A stretch of 64,000 nucleotides of DNA from Blastococcus sp. TBT05-19 (GTDB lineage Bacteria; Actinomycetota; Actinomycetes; Mycobacteriales; Geodermatophilaceae). Shown piece after piece: positions 54,308 to 61,132 of the stretch (positions are counted from its first letter, which is position 1; each line of letters starts with the position of its first letter). The notes beneath the pieces were generated by a model. That model saw only the letters and a list, made by a program, of their open reading frames with translations. It did not search any database and was not told the DNA's origin. The stretch lies in NCBI RefSeq assembly GCF_003319095.1, contig NZ_QOHI01000001.1, positions 1,178,001-1,242,000 of the forward strand. The letters are read 5' to 3'. Made by a program: the position numbers and the translations under genes.

Positions 54308-55694
54308 CCTCGAGGTCAGCGGTGGCGCGGGCGGGCTCGAGGCCGACCTCGCCGACCTGGCGGCGCTGGGCCGCAACAGCACCGACCTGGCGGAGATGCT
54401 CGCGGCGACGAGCCTGACCTGCCACGGGATGCTGGTCGACCCCGACGTCCTGGCCTCGGCCGTGCTGAACCCGGCCGGGGTCGCCCGGTTCGAGGCGGCG
54501 CTGCTCGAGGCCCTCGACGGTCCCGGAGGGCTGAGCGCGCTCGCCCTGCGGTTCGCGGCCCGTGCGGCGACCCTGCAGGCGGCCGCCGTCGCCTACCGGG
54601 CGGCGGACGAGGCGCTGGCCGAGATGGCCGACGCCCTGGACTGGGCGACCGGCGCGATCCCCGGGGGCCTGCTGGCATCGGTCCTCGGGCAGGTGACCGG
54701 AGCACTGCTGAGCGACCCCCGCGGGCCGGTCGAGGCGGTCCGGGCCCTGATCGACGATCCGCAGAAGTGGCTCACCGAGCACCCCGGTCTGGTCGACTCC
54801 GTGGTCAACAAGGTGCCGGGCCTGGCCTCTCGCGTGAACGCGCTCACCGGCGGCCTCCTCTCGCCCTGGATCGGCGGGGGCGACGTCCGGTCCGCAGCCG
54901 CCCGGCTCGGCCGGCTCTGGCCCGACGGCGAGCCCGTGGTCCGCACGCTGGCCGACGACGAGCGGGGCGTGGTGACCCGCGCGCCCAGGAACGTCACCGA
55001 CCTGCTCGACGCGCTCGACCAGCGAGCCCGCGACTCCGGCCCGGACGAGGACCAGGTCAGCGTCCGGGTGGTCACGCAGCCCGACGGCACCAAGGCCTAC
55101 ATCGTCGACATCCCCGGGACGCAGGACTGGAGCCCGCCGGGGCTGTCCCCGAACTCCGCGACCAACGACCTGGGCACCAACGTCCGCGTCCTGGGTGGCG
55201 ACGCGACGACGCGCCAGGAGGCGATCGCCGAGGCGCTGCGCCGTGCCGGCGCGGGCTCGACCGACCCGGTGATGCTCGTCGGGCACAGCCAGGGCGGCAT
55301 GGTCGCGGCCCAGGCGGCGCACGACTCCGGAACGGCCGACTTCCCCTACGACGTGCGCAGCGTGGTGACCATGGGCTCGCCGATCGCGCGCGCCGACGTG
55401 CCGCCGTCGGTCCAGGTGCTCGCGCTGGAGAACGCCCACGACCTCGTGCCGCACCTCGACGGGCGCTCGAACGACGACGACCCGAACGTCACCACCGTGA
55501 CCTTCGAGGCCCAGTACGGCTCCGTGGGGGAGAACCACGGCATCGGCAGCGCCTACCGGGACGGCTCGCAGCTCGTCGACCGCAGCGACGACCCGTCGAT
55601 CGCGGCCTGGCGGCAGAGCGCGGCGCCCTTCCTCGCCGGTCCGGGTGACGCTCCTACCGTCGACGCGCACGTGTACTCGATCAGCAGGAGATGA
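54294..55694 (+). CDS. helical-domain alpha/beta hydrolase (candidate type VII effector)
   Basis: A 466-residue protein in two parts. Residues 1 to about 180 are Ala/Leu-rich helices like ESX-associated N-terminal domains (LEADLADLAALGRNSTDLAEML; VAYRAADEALAEMADALDWATG in parts). Residues about 230-466 form an alpha/beta hydrolase with the nucleophile elbow VGHSQGGMVAAQAA (Ser near 327), later Asp and His candidates in ENAHDLVPHLDGRS and GENHGIGSAY. No signal peptide. A WXG-type protein and EspG-like protein immediately upstream suggest export by an ESX-type pathway; lipase or esterase activity is inferred. Confidence 0.8.
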   Translation: MSGSDLEVSGGAGGLEADLADLAALGRNSTDLAEMLAATSLTCHGMLVDPDVLASAVLNPAGVARFEAALLEALDGPGGLSALALRFAARAATLQAAAVAYRAADEALAEMADALDWATGAIPGGLLASVLGQVTGALLSDPRGPVEAVRALIDDPQKWLTEHPGLVDSVVNKVPGLASRVNALTGGLLSPWIGGGDVRSAAARLGRLWPDGEPVVRTLADDERGVVTRAPRNVTDLLDALDQRARDSGPDEDQVSVRVVTQPDGTKAYIVDIPGTQDWSPPGLSPNSATNDLGTNVRVLGGDATTRQEAIAEALRRAGAGSTDPVMLVGHSQGGMVAAQAAHDSGTADFPYDVRSVVTMGSPIARADVPPSVQVLALENAHDLVPHLDGRSNDDDPNVTTVTFEAQYGSVGENHGIGSAYRDGSQLVDRSDDPSIAAWRQSAAPFLAGPGDAPTVDAHVYSISRR

Positions 55695-55701
55695 TCACGG
55701 C

Positions 55702-56157
55702 ATGTCCTCGCTCCGCCCGCGCACCCGTCGGATGATCACCGCCGCCGTCCTGCCGCTCCTCGTCCTCGGGGTCGGCGCCTGCTCGGCGGCGGGCGGCGGT
55801 GGGTCGGCGGCCCCGTCCGACCCGTCCGTGCCCGTCGACGAGATCGGCGCAGGGATCGCCGACGAGCTCGCCCAGCGGGACGACGTCGCCACCGCCGAGG
55901 TGAGCTACAAGGACGACATCAACAACCCCGCCAGCGCCAGCGTCGACGTCCGGATGGAGCCCGGCGCCGACATGGAGGTCCTCTACGAGGAGGCCGTCCG
56001 GCTGGTCTGGCAGAGCCGGATCAACCCGCTGATCCTCATCTACGTCAACGTGATCAACCCGGCCGATCCGCCGTCGGGGCTGAGCCGCACGCTCGACGTG
56101 CGCAAGGCCGAGGTCCGGGACCCGATCGAGGAGAAGTACGGCCCGCACCCCGACTGA
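55702..56157 (+). CDS. small lipoprotein of the type VII-like cluster
   Basis: A 151-residue lipoprotein: basic start MSSLRPRTRRMITAAVLP, lipobox GVGAC (Cys27), a Gly/Ser/Ala linker, then a domain VPVDEIGAGIADELAQRDDVATAEVSYKDDINNPASASVDVRM (in parts) reading like a small alpha-beta sensor or BON-like fold. It starts 7 nt after the hydrolase stop and so belongs to the cluster. It could be an immunity or anchoring partner of the hydrolase; that is conjecture. No family known. Confidence 0.8.
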   Translation: MSSLRPRTRRMITAAVLPLLVLGVGACSAAGGGGSAAPSDPSVPVDEIGAGIADELAQRDDVATAEVSYKDDINNPASASVDVRMEPGADMEVLYEEAVRLVWQSRINPLILIYVNVINPADPPSGLSRTLDVRKAEVRDPIEEKYGPHPD

Positions 56158-56165
56158 GCCGCAGG

Positions 56166-58304
56166 TCACGGGCTGGTGAGGACCACCAGCTGCTGGGTCG
56201 CCCGGGTCATGGCGACGTAGCGGTCCACGGCTCCCTCGACGCCGGTTCCGAAGTCCTCGGGATCCACCAGGACGACCAGGTCGAACTCGAGCCCCTTCGC
56301 CAGGACGGGCGTCAGCGACCGGACCCGGTTCGTCGCCTCGAAGGTCGGGTCGCCGATGACGCAGGCGACGCCCTCGTCGTGCTCGGCGAGCCACGAGTCG
56401 AGGATCCGATGCAGATCGGCGGCTGACCCGTGGACGACGGGCACGCCGCTGCTGCGGATGGACGTCGGCACGTTGGCGTCCGGCAGCACCGCGCGGATCA
56501 CCGGCTCGGCCTCGGCCATGACCTCGGCCGGCGTGCGGTAGTTGACGCTCAGCGAGGCCAGCTCGACGCGGAGTAGGCCGACGCGCCGCAGCCGCTCCTC
56601 CCAGGGCTCGGGGAACCCGTGCCGCGCCTGGGCGCGGTCGCCCACGATGGTGAAGCTGCGCGACGGGCAGCGGAGCAGCAGCATCTGCCACTCGGCGTCG
56701 GTGAGCTCCTGCGCCTCGTCCACGACGACGTGCGCGAACGGGCCGGCCAGCGCGTCGGGATCCGCGGTCGGCAGGGCGGCGTCGTCGACCAGGGCGTCGC
56801 GCAGGTCCCCGTGGCGGAGCGACGTCATGAGCAGCAGCTCGGAGTCGTCGGCCGCGATCAGCTCGTCGATGACACCGGCCATGCGCTCCCGCTCGGCGGC
56901 CTCGACGGCGTCCTGCCGGCGCTTGCGCGCCGAGGCCGCGGGGTCACCGAGCCGCTGGCGGGCCGCGTCGAGCAGCGGCAGGTCGGACAGGGTCCAGGCC
57001 CGGGGGTCGGTGCGCTGCAGCGCCCGCACCTCGTCGGGGGAGAGGTCGGGCGCGCACTTCCGGAGGTAGGCGGGCACCGACCAGAGGTCACCGACGACAT
57101 CGGGCGCCTCGAGCACCGGCCAGGCGCGGCTGAACGCCGTCCGCAGCTCCCGGTCCTGCTGCAGCGCCGTGCGGAGCAGCTCGCCGGGCACCTCGCCGTC
57201 GTGCTTGTCGACGACGATCGCGAGCAGCTCCTCCCAGACCTGCTCGCGTCCCTCGTTGTGCGGCGTCCCCGGCTCGGCCGCCTCGAAGGCCTCGGCCCAG
57301 TCGGCGGCGGTGAGCCGGACCTCGTCCCACGGCGTGGTGACCGTCATGCCCTTCGGAGGGGGCTCCTCGTAGAACCGGACCGCGGCCTCGACCGCCGCCA
57401 CCAGGTGGGCCGACGACTTGAGGCGGGCGACCTGCGGGTCGGCCTCGACCGTCGCCGCGGCGCCCTCGGGCACGAGGTCGCGCAGGGTGCAGGTCTGCAC
57501 GCCCTCCTCGCCCAGGCTCGGCAGCACGTCGGAGACGTAGGCCAGGTAGGGCTGGTGCGGCCCGACGAAGAGGACGCCGCCGCGCCGGTGACCCAGGCGT
57601 GGATCGGAGTAGAGCAGGTAGGCGGTGCGGTGCAGGGCGACGACGGTCTTGCCGGTGCCCGGGCCGCCGTCGACGACGAGCGCGCCCTCGGAGCCGGCGC
57701 GGACGATGGCGTCCTGGTCGGCCTGGATGGTGCCCAGCACGTCGCGCATCCGCGCCGTCCGGTTGGTGCCGAGGCTGGCGATGAAGGCGGACTGGTCGTC
57801 GAGCGCGGCGTGCCCCTCGAACCCGTCGGGGGTGAACACCTCGTCCCAGTAGTCGGTGATCCGGTCCCTCGTCCAGCGGTAGCGGCGCCGGCTGCGCAGC
57901 CCCAGGGGGTTGCCGTGGGTCGCGCCGAAGAACGGCTCGGCGGCGGGGGAGCGCCAGTCCAGGAGCAGCCGGCGCCGGGTCTCGTCGGTGAGGCCGAGAC
58001 GGCCGATGTAGACGGGCTCGGAGCCGTCGGCGGGCACGATCCGGCCGAGGCAGAGGTCGAGACCGAAGCGGCGCAGGGTGCGAAGGCGGGCGCTGAGGCG
58101 GTGCACCTCGAGGTCGCGGTCGAGCGCCTCCTGGCCGATGCCGCCGGGGGCCTTGCGCTCGGCGTCGAGACGGGCGGCGAGCTCGGTGGTCTGCTGCCGG
58201 AGGCTGTCGGCGATGGCGGCGAAGTGCTCCTCGTCGTCGGCGACGAGGGCCGGATCGGCTTTGGCGGCGAGGTTCTCGGGAAGGGCGAACGCGCTGCTGG
58301 TCAG
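56166..58304 (-). CDS. helR: RNA polymerase recycling motor ATPase HelR (HelD-like)
   Basis: A UvrD/HelD-family ATPase that in actinobacteria dissociates stalled RNA polymerase and protects it from rifamycins. Walker A VVDGGPGTGKTVVALHRTAYLL (in parts), Walker B AHVVVDEAQELTDAEWQ, motif SVNYRTPAEVM, and C-terminal DRYVAMTRATQQLVVL. HelR-type N-terminal coiled-coil ADDEEHFAAIADSLRQQTTELAARLDAERKAPGG (in parts). No ATG or GTG precedes this region. CTG 58304 (L-T-S-S-A-F-ALPENLAAKAD) has GGAG 8 nt upstream and gives the family's usual start; the TTG at 58382 lies inside the palindrome and is unlikely. 712 residues. Confidence 0.85.
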   Translation of the reverse strand: MTSSAFALPENLAAKADPALVADDEEHFAAIADSLRQQTTELAARLDAERKAPGGIGQEALDRDLEVHRLSARLRTLRRFGLDLCLGRIVPADGSEPVYIGRLGLTDETRRRLLLDWRSPAAEPFFGATHGNPLGLRSRRRYRWTRDRITDYWDEVFTPDGFEGHAALDDQSAFIASLGTNRTARMRDVLGTIQADQDAIVRAGSEGALVVDGGPGTGKTVVALHRTAYLLYSDPRLGHRRGGVLFVGPHQPYLAYVSDVLPSLGEEGVQTCTLRDLVPEGAAATVEADPQVARLKSSAHLVAAVEAAVRFYEEPPPKGMTVTTPWDEVRLTAADWAEAFEAAEPGTPHNEGREQVWEELLAIVVDKHDGEVPGELLRTALQQDRELRTAFSRAWPVLEAPDVVGDLWSVPAYLRKCAPDLSPDEVRALQRTDPRAWTLSDLPLLDAARQRLGDPAASARKRRQDAVEAAERERMAGVIDELIAADDSELLLMTSLRHGDLRDALVDDAALPTADPDALAGPFAHVVVDEAQELTDAEWQMLLLRCPSRSFTIVGDRAQARHGFPEPWEERLRRVGLLRVELASLSVNYRTPAEVMAEAEPVIRAVLPDANVPTSIRSSGVPVVHGSAADLHRILDSWLAEHDEGVACVIGDPTFEATNRVRSLTPVLAKGLEFDLVVLVDPEDFGTGVEGAVDRYVAMTRATQQLVVLTSP

Positions 58305-58367
58305 GGGTCTGACTCCGCTCTGGGTCGTGCCGGAGGTGCTCGTGGCGGGCGAGTCTCCGGCACCCCC

Positions 58368-58387
58368 GAGGTCTTGCCGCAAGCCCC
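58368..58387 (-). promoter_or_regulatory. rifamycin-associated-element-like palindrome before helR
   Basis: On the minus strand the sequence is GGGGCTTGCGGCAAGACCTC, with a perfect CTTGC-G-GCAAG core. It closely matches the rifamycin-associated element (RAE) found upstream of rifamycin-inducible genes, whose consensus I recall as GGGGCTTGC-G-GCAAGGCCCC; only the right outer arm differs. It lies 7 nt downstream of a TATAGC -10 (58395-58400) and 63 nt before the CTG start, so it is in the transcribed leader or at the start site. Confidence 0.75.
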
Positions 58388-58394
58388 GGGACGC

Positions 58395-58400
58395 GCTATA
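58395..58400 (-). promoter_or_regulatory. -10 box of helR
   Basis: TATAGC on the minus strand, the only good TANNNT-like box in this stretch. The -35 at the matching distance (GGCACT) is weak, as expected of a regulated promoter. The start site would fall next to the RAE-like palindrome. Confidence 0.5.
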
Positions 58401-58572
58401 CGTTGGAAGTGGCAGGGAGTGCCGCTCTCGCGCCGCCGCCTCTCTGCGCCGTCACCGATGCGTGCGCCGACTCCCGCCGATCACCAGGCAGGGCGCGGAG
58501 GCCCTGGACCACGCCACGAGCGCCTGGCCACCGCCGTCGCGGTGCGGCAGGAGCGGACCTGCCGCCCACGCA

Positions 58573-58609
58573 GGGACGGCTCCGCGGTCACCGACCGCAG
58601 AGCCGTCCC
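58573..58609 (-). terminator. terminator after wrbA
   Basis: Arms GGGACGGCTCCGCGGTC (58573-58589) and GACCGCAGAGCCGTCCC (58593-58609) pair at 16 of 17 positions around ACC. It starts 16 nt after the wrbA stop. Confidence 0.75.
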
Positions 58610-58625
58610 GAGTGCTGGGTCGAAC

Positions 58626-59228
58626 TCAGGCGACGAGCTTGGCCGTGATCTCGGCCAGCCGGCGGCCCTGGTAGCGCGCGGCGGTCAGCTCGGCCTCGGT
58701 CGCCGTCTCCGACTGGCCGCCGGACGCCGTGGAGACGCCGTAGGGGTTGCCGCCGGCCTCGAACAGCAGCGGGTCGGTGTAGCCGGGCGGCACGATGACC
58801 GCACCGAAGTGCGAGAAGATGTTGAAGAACGTCAGGAGCGTCGACTCGTTGCCGCCGTGGACGTTCTGCGCGCTGGTGAACGCGGTGGCGCCCTTGTTGG
58901 CGAGCTTCCCGGTGAACCAGAGGCCACCGAGCTGGTCGATGAACTGCTTCATCTGCGACGCAGGCGTGCCGAAGCGGGTGGGGCTGCCCAACGCGTAGCC
59001 GTCGGCCCACTCCATGTCCTCCGGCGTGGCCTCCTCCACCTGGTCGGCGGTGGCGTCGACGTGCGCGCGCCACAGCGGGTTGGAGTCGATGGCCTCCTGC
59101 GGGGCGAGCTCGGGCACCCGGCGGAGGCGGACCTCGGCGCCTGCCTCGCGAGCTCCCTCGGCCAGCGCCTCGGCGAGCTGGTGGACGTTCCCCGTGGACG
59201 AGTAGTAGATGACGGCGATGTTGGGCAC
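58626..59228 (-). CDS. wrbA: NAD(P)H:quinone oxidoreductase WrbA
   Basis: A 200-residue flavodoxin-like FMN enzyme that makes two-electron reductions of quinones and protects from oxidative cycling. FMN phosphate loop IAVIYYSSTGNVHQLAEAL, then YALGSPTRFGTPASQMKQFIDQLGGLWFTGKL (in parts), NVHGGNESTLLTFFNIFSHFGAVIVPPGYTDPL (in parts), and GGNPYGVSTASG are diagnostic. GTG start with GAGGAG 5 nt upstream. Two palindromes upstream may be operator sites. It borders the integrated element. Confidence 0.95.
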   Translation of the reverse strand: MPNIAVIYYSSTGNVHQLAEALAEGAREAGAEVRLRRVPELAPQEAIDSNPLWRAHVDATADQVEEATPEDMEWADGYALGSPTRFGTPASQMKQFIDQLGGLWFTGKLANKGATAFTSAQNVHGGNESTLLTFFNIFSHFGAVIVPPGYTDPLLFEAGGNPYGVSTASGGQSETATEAELTAARYQGRRLAEITAKLVA

Positions 59229-59268
59229 GGTTCTCCTCGTGGCGTCGTGGATGTGTAGCGAGCCCGTC

Positions 59269-59292
59269 TGACGTGCGTCATTGAACGCTCAA
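59269..59292 (-). promoter_or_regulatory. tandem palindromes upstream of wrbA
   Basis: TGACG-TG-CGTCA (59269-59280) is directly followed by TTGA-ACGC-TCAA (59281-59292). They lie 41-64 bp before the wrbA start and resemble short operator half-site pairs (TetR/HxlR-like). A weak promoter (TTGAGC on the minus strand) overlaps them. The regulator is unknown. Confidence 0.4.
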
Positions 59293-59439
59293 CTACCCCT
59301 GCCGACGGTACAGCGCGGTCGCTCTCCTCGCACGTCGTCGCAGGCCGGTGCTCCTCGCGGAACTCGCCGGCCCGGGTCGGCGGCACTGCGCCGACGATCA
59401 GCCGGTTGTGATCACGCCGACGTGAGCGGCGATGGCGTG

Positions 59440-59484
59440 TGGTGGGGCGGGTGGGGCTCGAACCCACGACCCAGGGATTATGAG
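59440..59484 (-). tRNA. 3' fragment of a tRNA-Met(CAT) gene, probable att site
   Basis: Reading the minus strand, CTCATAA (anticodon CAT) is followed by TCCCT, GGGTC, T arm GTGGG-TTCGAGC-CCCAC, acceptor CCGCCCC, discriminator A and encoded CCA. This is the 3' half of an elongator-type tRNA-Met. The 5' half is absent: the 5' side of the anticodon stem here reads CCGGG instead of the AGGGA needed. The break at the anticodon loop and the phage-like genes beyond mark it as the 3' copy left by integration; the intact tRNA should lie at the other end of the element, past 64000. Not a functional tRNA. Confidence 0.8.
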
Positions 59485-59602
59485 CCCGGCGGACCGGGTG
59501 TCGGCGGTGGTCGACCATGACCGGTGCAGGTCGTTCGCGCAGGTCAGAGAGCCAGTCCGGTTCGCTGGCGTTCGGCGTCGTCGGATGCGCCGCTGCGCGT
59601 TC

Positions 59603-59642
59603 GTGCCCACCCGGTGCCCACCTACTACTGCCACGTGGGCAC
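59603..59642. repeat. GTGCCCAC direct and inverted repeats
   Basis: GTGCCCAC occurs at 59603-59610 and 59614-59621, and its inverted copy GTGGGCAC at 59635-59642. They stand between the tRNA fragment and the excisionase-like gene. Such arrays are typical binding sites for an excisionase or an early repressor of the element. Confidence 0.5.
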
Positions 59643-59678
59643 TTCCGCTCAGGTGGTGTCTTCCCCCACGGTGGCCGC

Positions 59679-59978
59679 ATGACCGACAACGAGATCAAGG
59701 CGCTGGCGAAGCTGCTGCAGCCGTACCGGGGCAAGGTCGAGGAGGTCTGGGGCCGCCAACGACCAAGGGCTGTGAGTTCGCCGACCGAGCTCCTGACGAT
59801 CCCGGAGACCGCTGCGGTCCTCGGCTACAAGGACCGCGGCACGGTCTACGACCTCATCTCCTCGGGGGCCTTGCGCGCCGTCGACATCCGGGCGACCGGC
59901 AGGCAGGCGAAGACGCGCGTCCGGCGCGATGACCTGCAGGACTTCATCGACTCGCGCACCCGGAGGTCACCCCGATGA
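59679..59978 (+). CDS. excisionase-like helix-turn-helix protein
   Basis: A 99-residue protein from ATG 59679. Residues 35-95 form a MerR/Xis-type winged helix: TELLTIPETAAVLGYKDRGTVYDLISSGALRAVDIRATGR (in parts), ending with a basic VRRDDLQDFIDSRTRR. Such proteins are excisionases or DNA-architectural factors that act with a tyrosine or serine recombinase. It is the first gene of the element, closest to the tRNA fragment. No integrase is found next to it. Overlaps the next gene by ATGA. Confidence 0.8.
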   Translation: MTDNEIKALAKLLQPYRGKVEEVWGRQRPRAVSSPTELLTIPETAAVLGYKDRGTVYDLISSGALRAVDIRATGRQAKTRVRRDDLQDFIDSRTRRSPR

Positions 59979-60187
59979 GCCGCACCCGCGAGGAGTGCAT
60001 CGCCGCGGCGGCGCGGGCGTTCAACGCCGGCCGCGCCCGCCGGGACGCCCTGCCGGTGATGGACGCCGCCCACGAGGCCTACGTGCCCGGCGGGCCCAGC
60101 GTCGAAGAGCTCGCCGCACGGATTCGAGCGATGCGAGATCAGGCGCGGCAGCGCGCCTCCACAGACACGTCCCCGCCGACCGGCTGA
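59975..60187 (+). CDS. small phage-type hypothetical protein
   Basis: A 70-residue protein coupled to the excisionase-like gene by ATGA. MSRTREECIAAAARAFNAGR and PVMDAAHEAYVPGGPSVEELAARIRAMRDQ are helical; the rest is disordered. Such small early genes with Ala/Arg-rich helices are frequent in actinophages. No family recognised. Confidence 0.65.
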   Translation: MSRTREECIAAAARAFNAGRARRDALPVMDAAHEAYVPGGPSVEELAARIRAMRDQARQRASTDTSPPTG

Positions 60188-60195
60188 GACGAGGC

Positions 60196-60229
60196 GGGCC
60201 CGGCAGGTGGTTGCACACCGGCCGGGCCC
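60196..60229 (+). terminator. hairpin between early genes of the element
   Basis: Arms GGGCCCGGC (60196-60204) and GCCGGGCCC (60221-60229) with an inner GGTG/CACC pair. Starts 9 nt after the 70-residue gene. It may end or attenuate the early transcript; no U-tract. Confidence 0.5.
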
Positions 60230-60260
60230 TGGATCCCAACCCCCAAGGAGGGCGAGGACC

Positions 60261-60716
60261 GTGAACCAGAACGCTACTGTCGACCACCGACAGGAACAGT
60301 CCCCCGAGCGAGTGACCGTCGACCTCAACGGCCAGACCTGGGAGCTCGACACCGCCGAGCAGGCCTCCATCGAGGTGTTCCTGACGGAACTCCGCAGGGC
60401 TCGTGAGCATCAGCCGTGGTGCGACCGCAAGCAGCACCGTCAGGTGGTCGCCGACGGACTGGAGGACAGCGGCTGCGTCGGCCGCATGATCAAGGCCACC
60501 GGCGGCGAGGTCACCGGCTGGTGGCACCAGGACGAGCCCGGAGCAGAGCCGCGGTTCTACGTCGACGCCAACGGCGGCGGCTGGGACCCGAGCCGGAAGG
60601 ACCTCGAGGTCGTCGACCGGCTGCTGTCCTCCGGGCCGAAGGACGACCTCTGGGGCCTCATCGGACGGGCCCTCGGCGAGCTGGAGCACGGCATCAGCTG
60701 CGGGAAGCAGTCGTGA
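60261..60716 (+). CDS. element-encoded hypothetical protein
   Basis: A 151-residue acidic soluble protein from GTG 60261, with AAGGAGGG SD 10 nt upstream. It has VTVDLNGQTWELDTAEQASIEVFLTELR, WCDRKQHRQVVADGLEDSGCVG and GGGWDPSRKDLEVVDRLL (each in parts). Two Cys and Trp-rich segments are notable, but no known domain is seen. Coupled to the following HTH gene (GTGA). Confidence 0.7.
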   Translation: MNQNATVDHRQEQSPERVTVDLNGQTWELDTAEQASIEVFLTELRRAREHQPWCDRKQHRQVVADGLEDSGCVGRMIKATGGEVTGWWHQDEPGAEPRFYVDANGGGWDPSRKDLEVVDRLLSSGPKDDLWGLIGRALGELEHGISCGKQS

Positions 60717-61021
60717 CAGCCGCGGTGGCCGGCGGGCAGGGCCGAGGTCGGGAAGCTCGTCGTCTCTACGAGGAAGAGGGGCGGTCGCTGCGGCAGGTGG
60801 CTGCCCGCATGGGTGTGTCGCACTCGACGGTGCGGCGGCTGCTGCTTGAGCAGGGGGTGTCGATGAGGCGCCCGCGACTGTGGGCGGTCCCGGACGCGCC
60901 TCCCGCAGCCCTGCAGGTGGCACCGGAGCGGGCGTCGATCGCCTTCACCGCTGACCGGGGCTGGCACCTGGTGCAGGCACCGCCGGGCTGGTTCCTCGAC
61001 CTGCTCGCCGAGCTCGACTAG
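60713..61021 (+). CDS. HTH domain protein of the element
   Basis: A 102-residue protein. Residues 18-50 are a resolvase/transposase-type helix-turn-helix: ARRLYEEEGRSLRQVAARMG and VSHSTVRRLLLEQGVSMRRP. The C-terminal half (WHLVQAPPGWFLDLLAELD) is short and probably folds on the HTH. It may regulate the element's transcription. A perfect terminator hairpin follows 8 nt after its stop. Confidence 0.75.
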   Translation: MTAAVAGGQGRGREARRLYEEEGRSLRQVAARMGVSHSTVRRLLLEQGVSMRRPRLWAVPDAPPAALQVAPERASIAFTADRGWHLVQAPPGWFLDLLAELD

Positions 61022-61029
61022 GGCCAAAG

Positions 61030-61073
61030 GACGACCCCGCCCCTTTCCCGACCGGGTCCAGGGCGGGGTCGTC
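61030..61073 (+). terminator. terminator after the early genes of the element
   Basis: Perfect 13-bp arms GACGACCCCGCCC (61030-61042) and GGGCGGGGTCGTC (61061-61073). A TATACG box follows at 61076-61081, possibly the -10 of the next gene. Confidence 0.75.
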
Positions 61074-61132
61074 TCTATACGCGCCGATGAACCGATACGG
61101 TGCCGTCCACCAACCAGCGAAACGGGGCCAGC

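Larger units (their letters stand above)
58305..58625. other. intergenic region helR / wrbA
   Basis: These 321 bp hold the helR leader with the RAE-like palindrome, the helR -10, and (58573-58609) the wrbA terminator. Bases 58401-58572 are GC-rich with no coding sequence I can support: the open frames there have no SD and unbiased codon use. Confidence 0.5.
59229..59678. other. wrbA promoter region and left junction of an integrated element
   Basis: This 450-bp stretch has no gene. It holds, in order: the wrbA upstream palindromes (59269-59292), a tRNA-Met 3' fragment (59440-59484, minus), and a run with GTGCCCAC repeats (59603-59642). 59293-59439 shows no pattern I can support. 59485-59602 is element DNA without a clear motif. 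Confidence 0.5.

Noticed and set aside
58380-58382. TTG at 58382 as helR start
   Set aside because: It would lie inside the RAE-like palindrome about 6 nt after the predicted transcription start, with no SD, and adds 26 residues not typical of HelR.
59440-59520. Complete tRNA-Met gene
   Set aside because: The D arm and 5' acceptor strand are missing and the anticodon stem does not pair; only a 3' fragment is present.
59281-59640. Short open frames across the integration junction
   Set aside because: No SD, no codon bias, and they run through the tRNA fragment.
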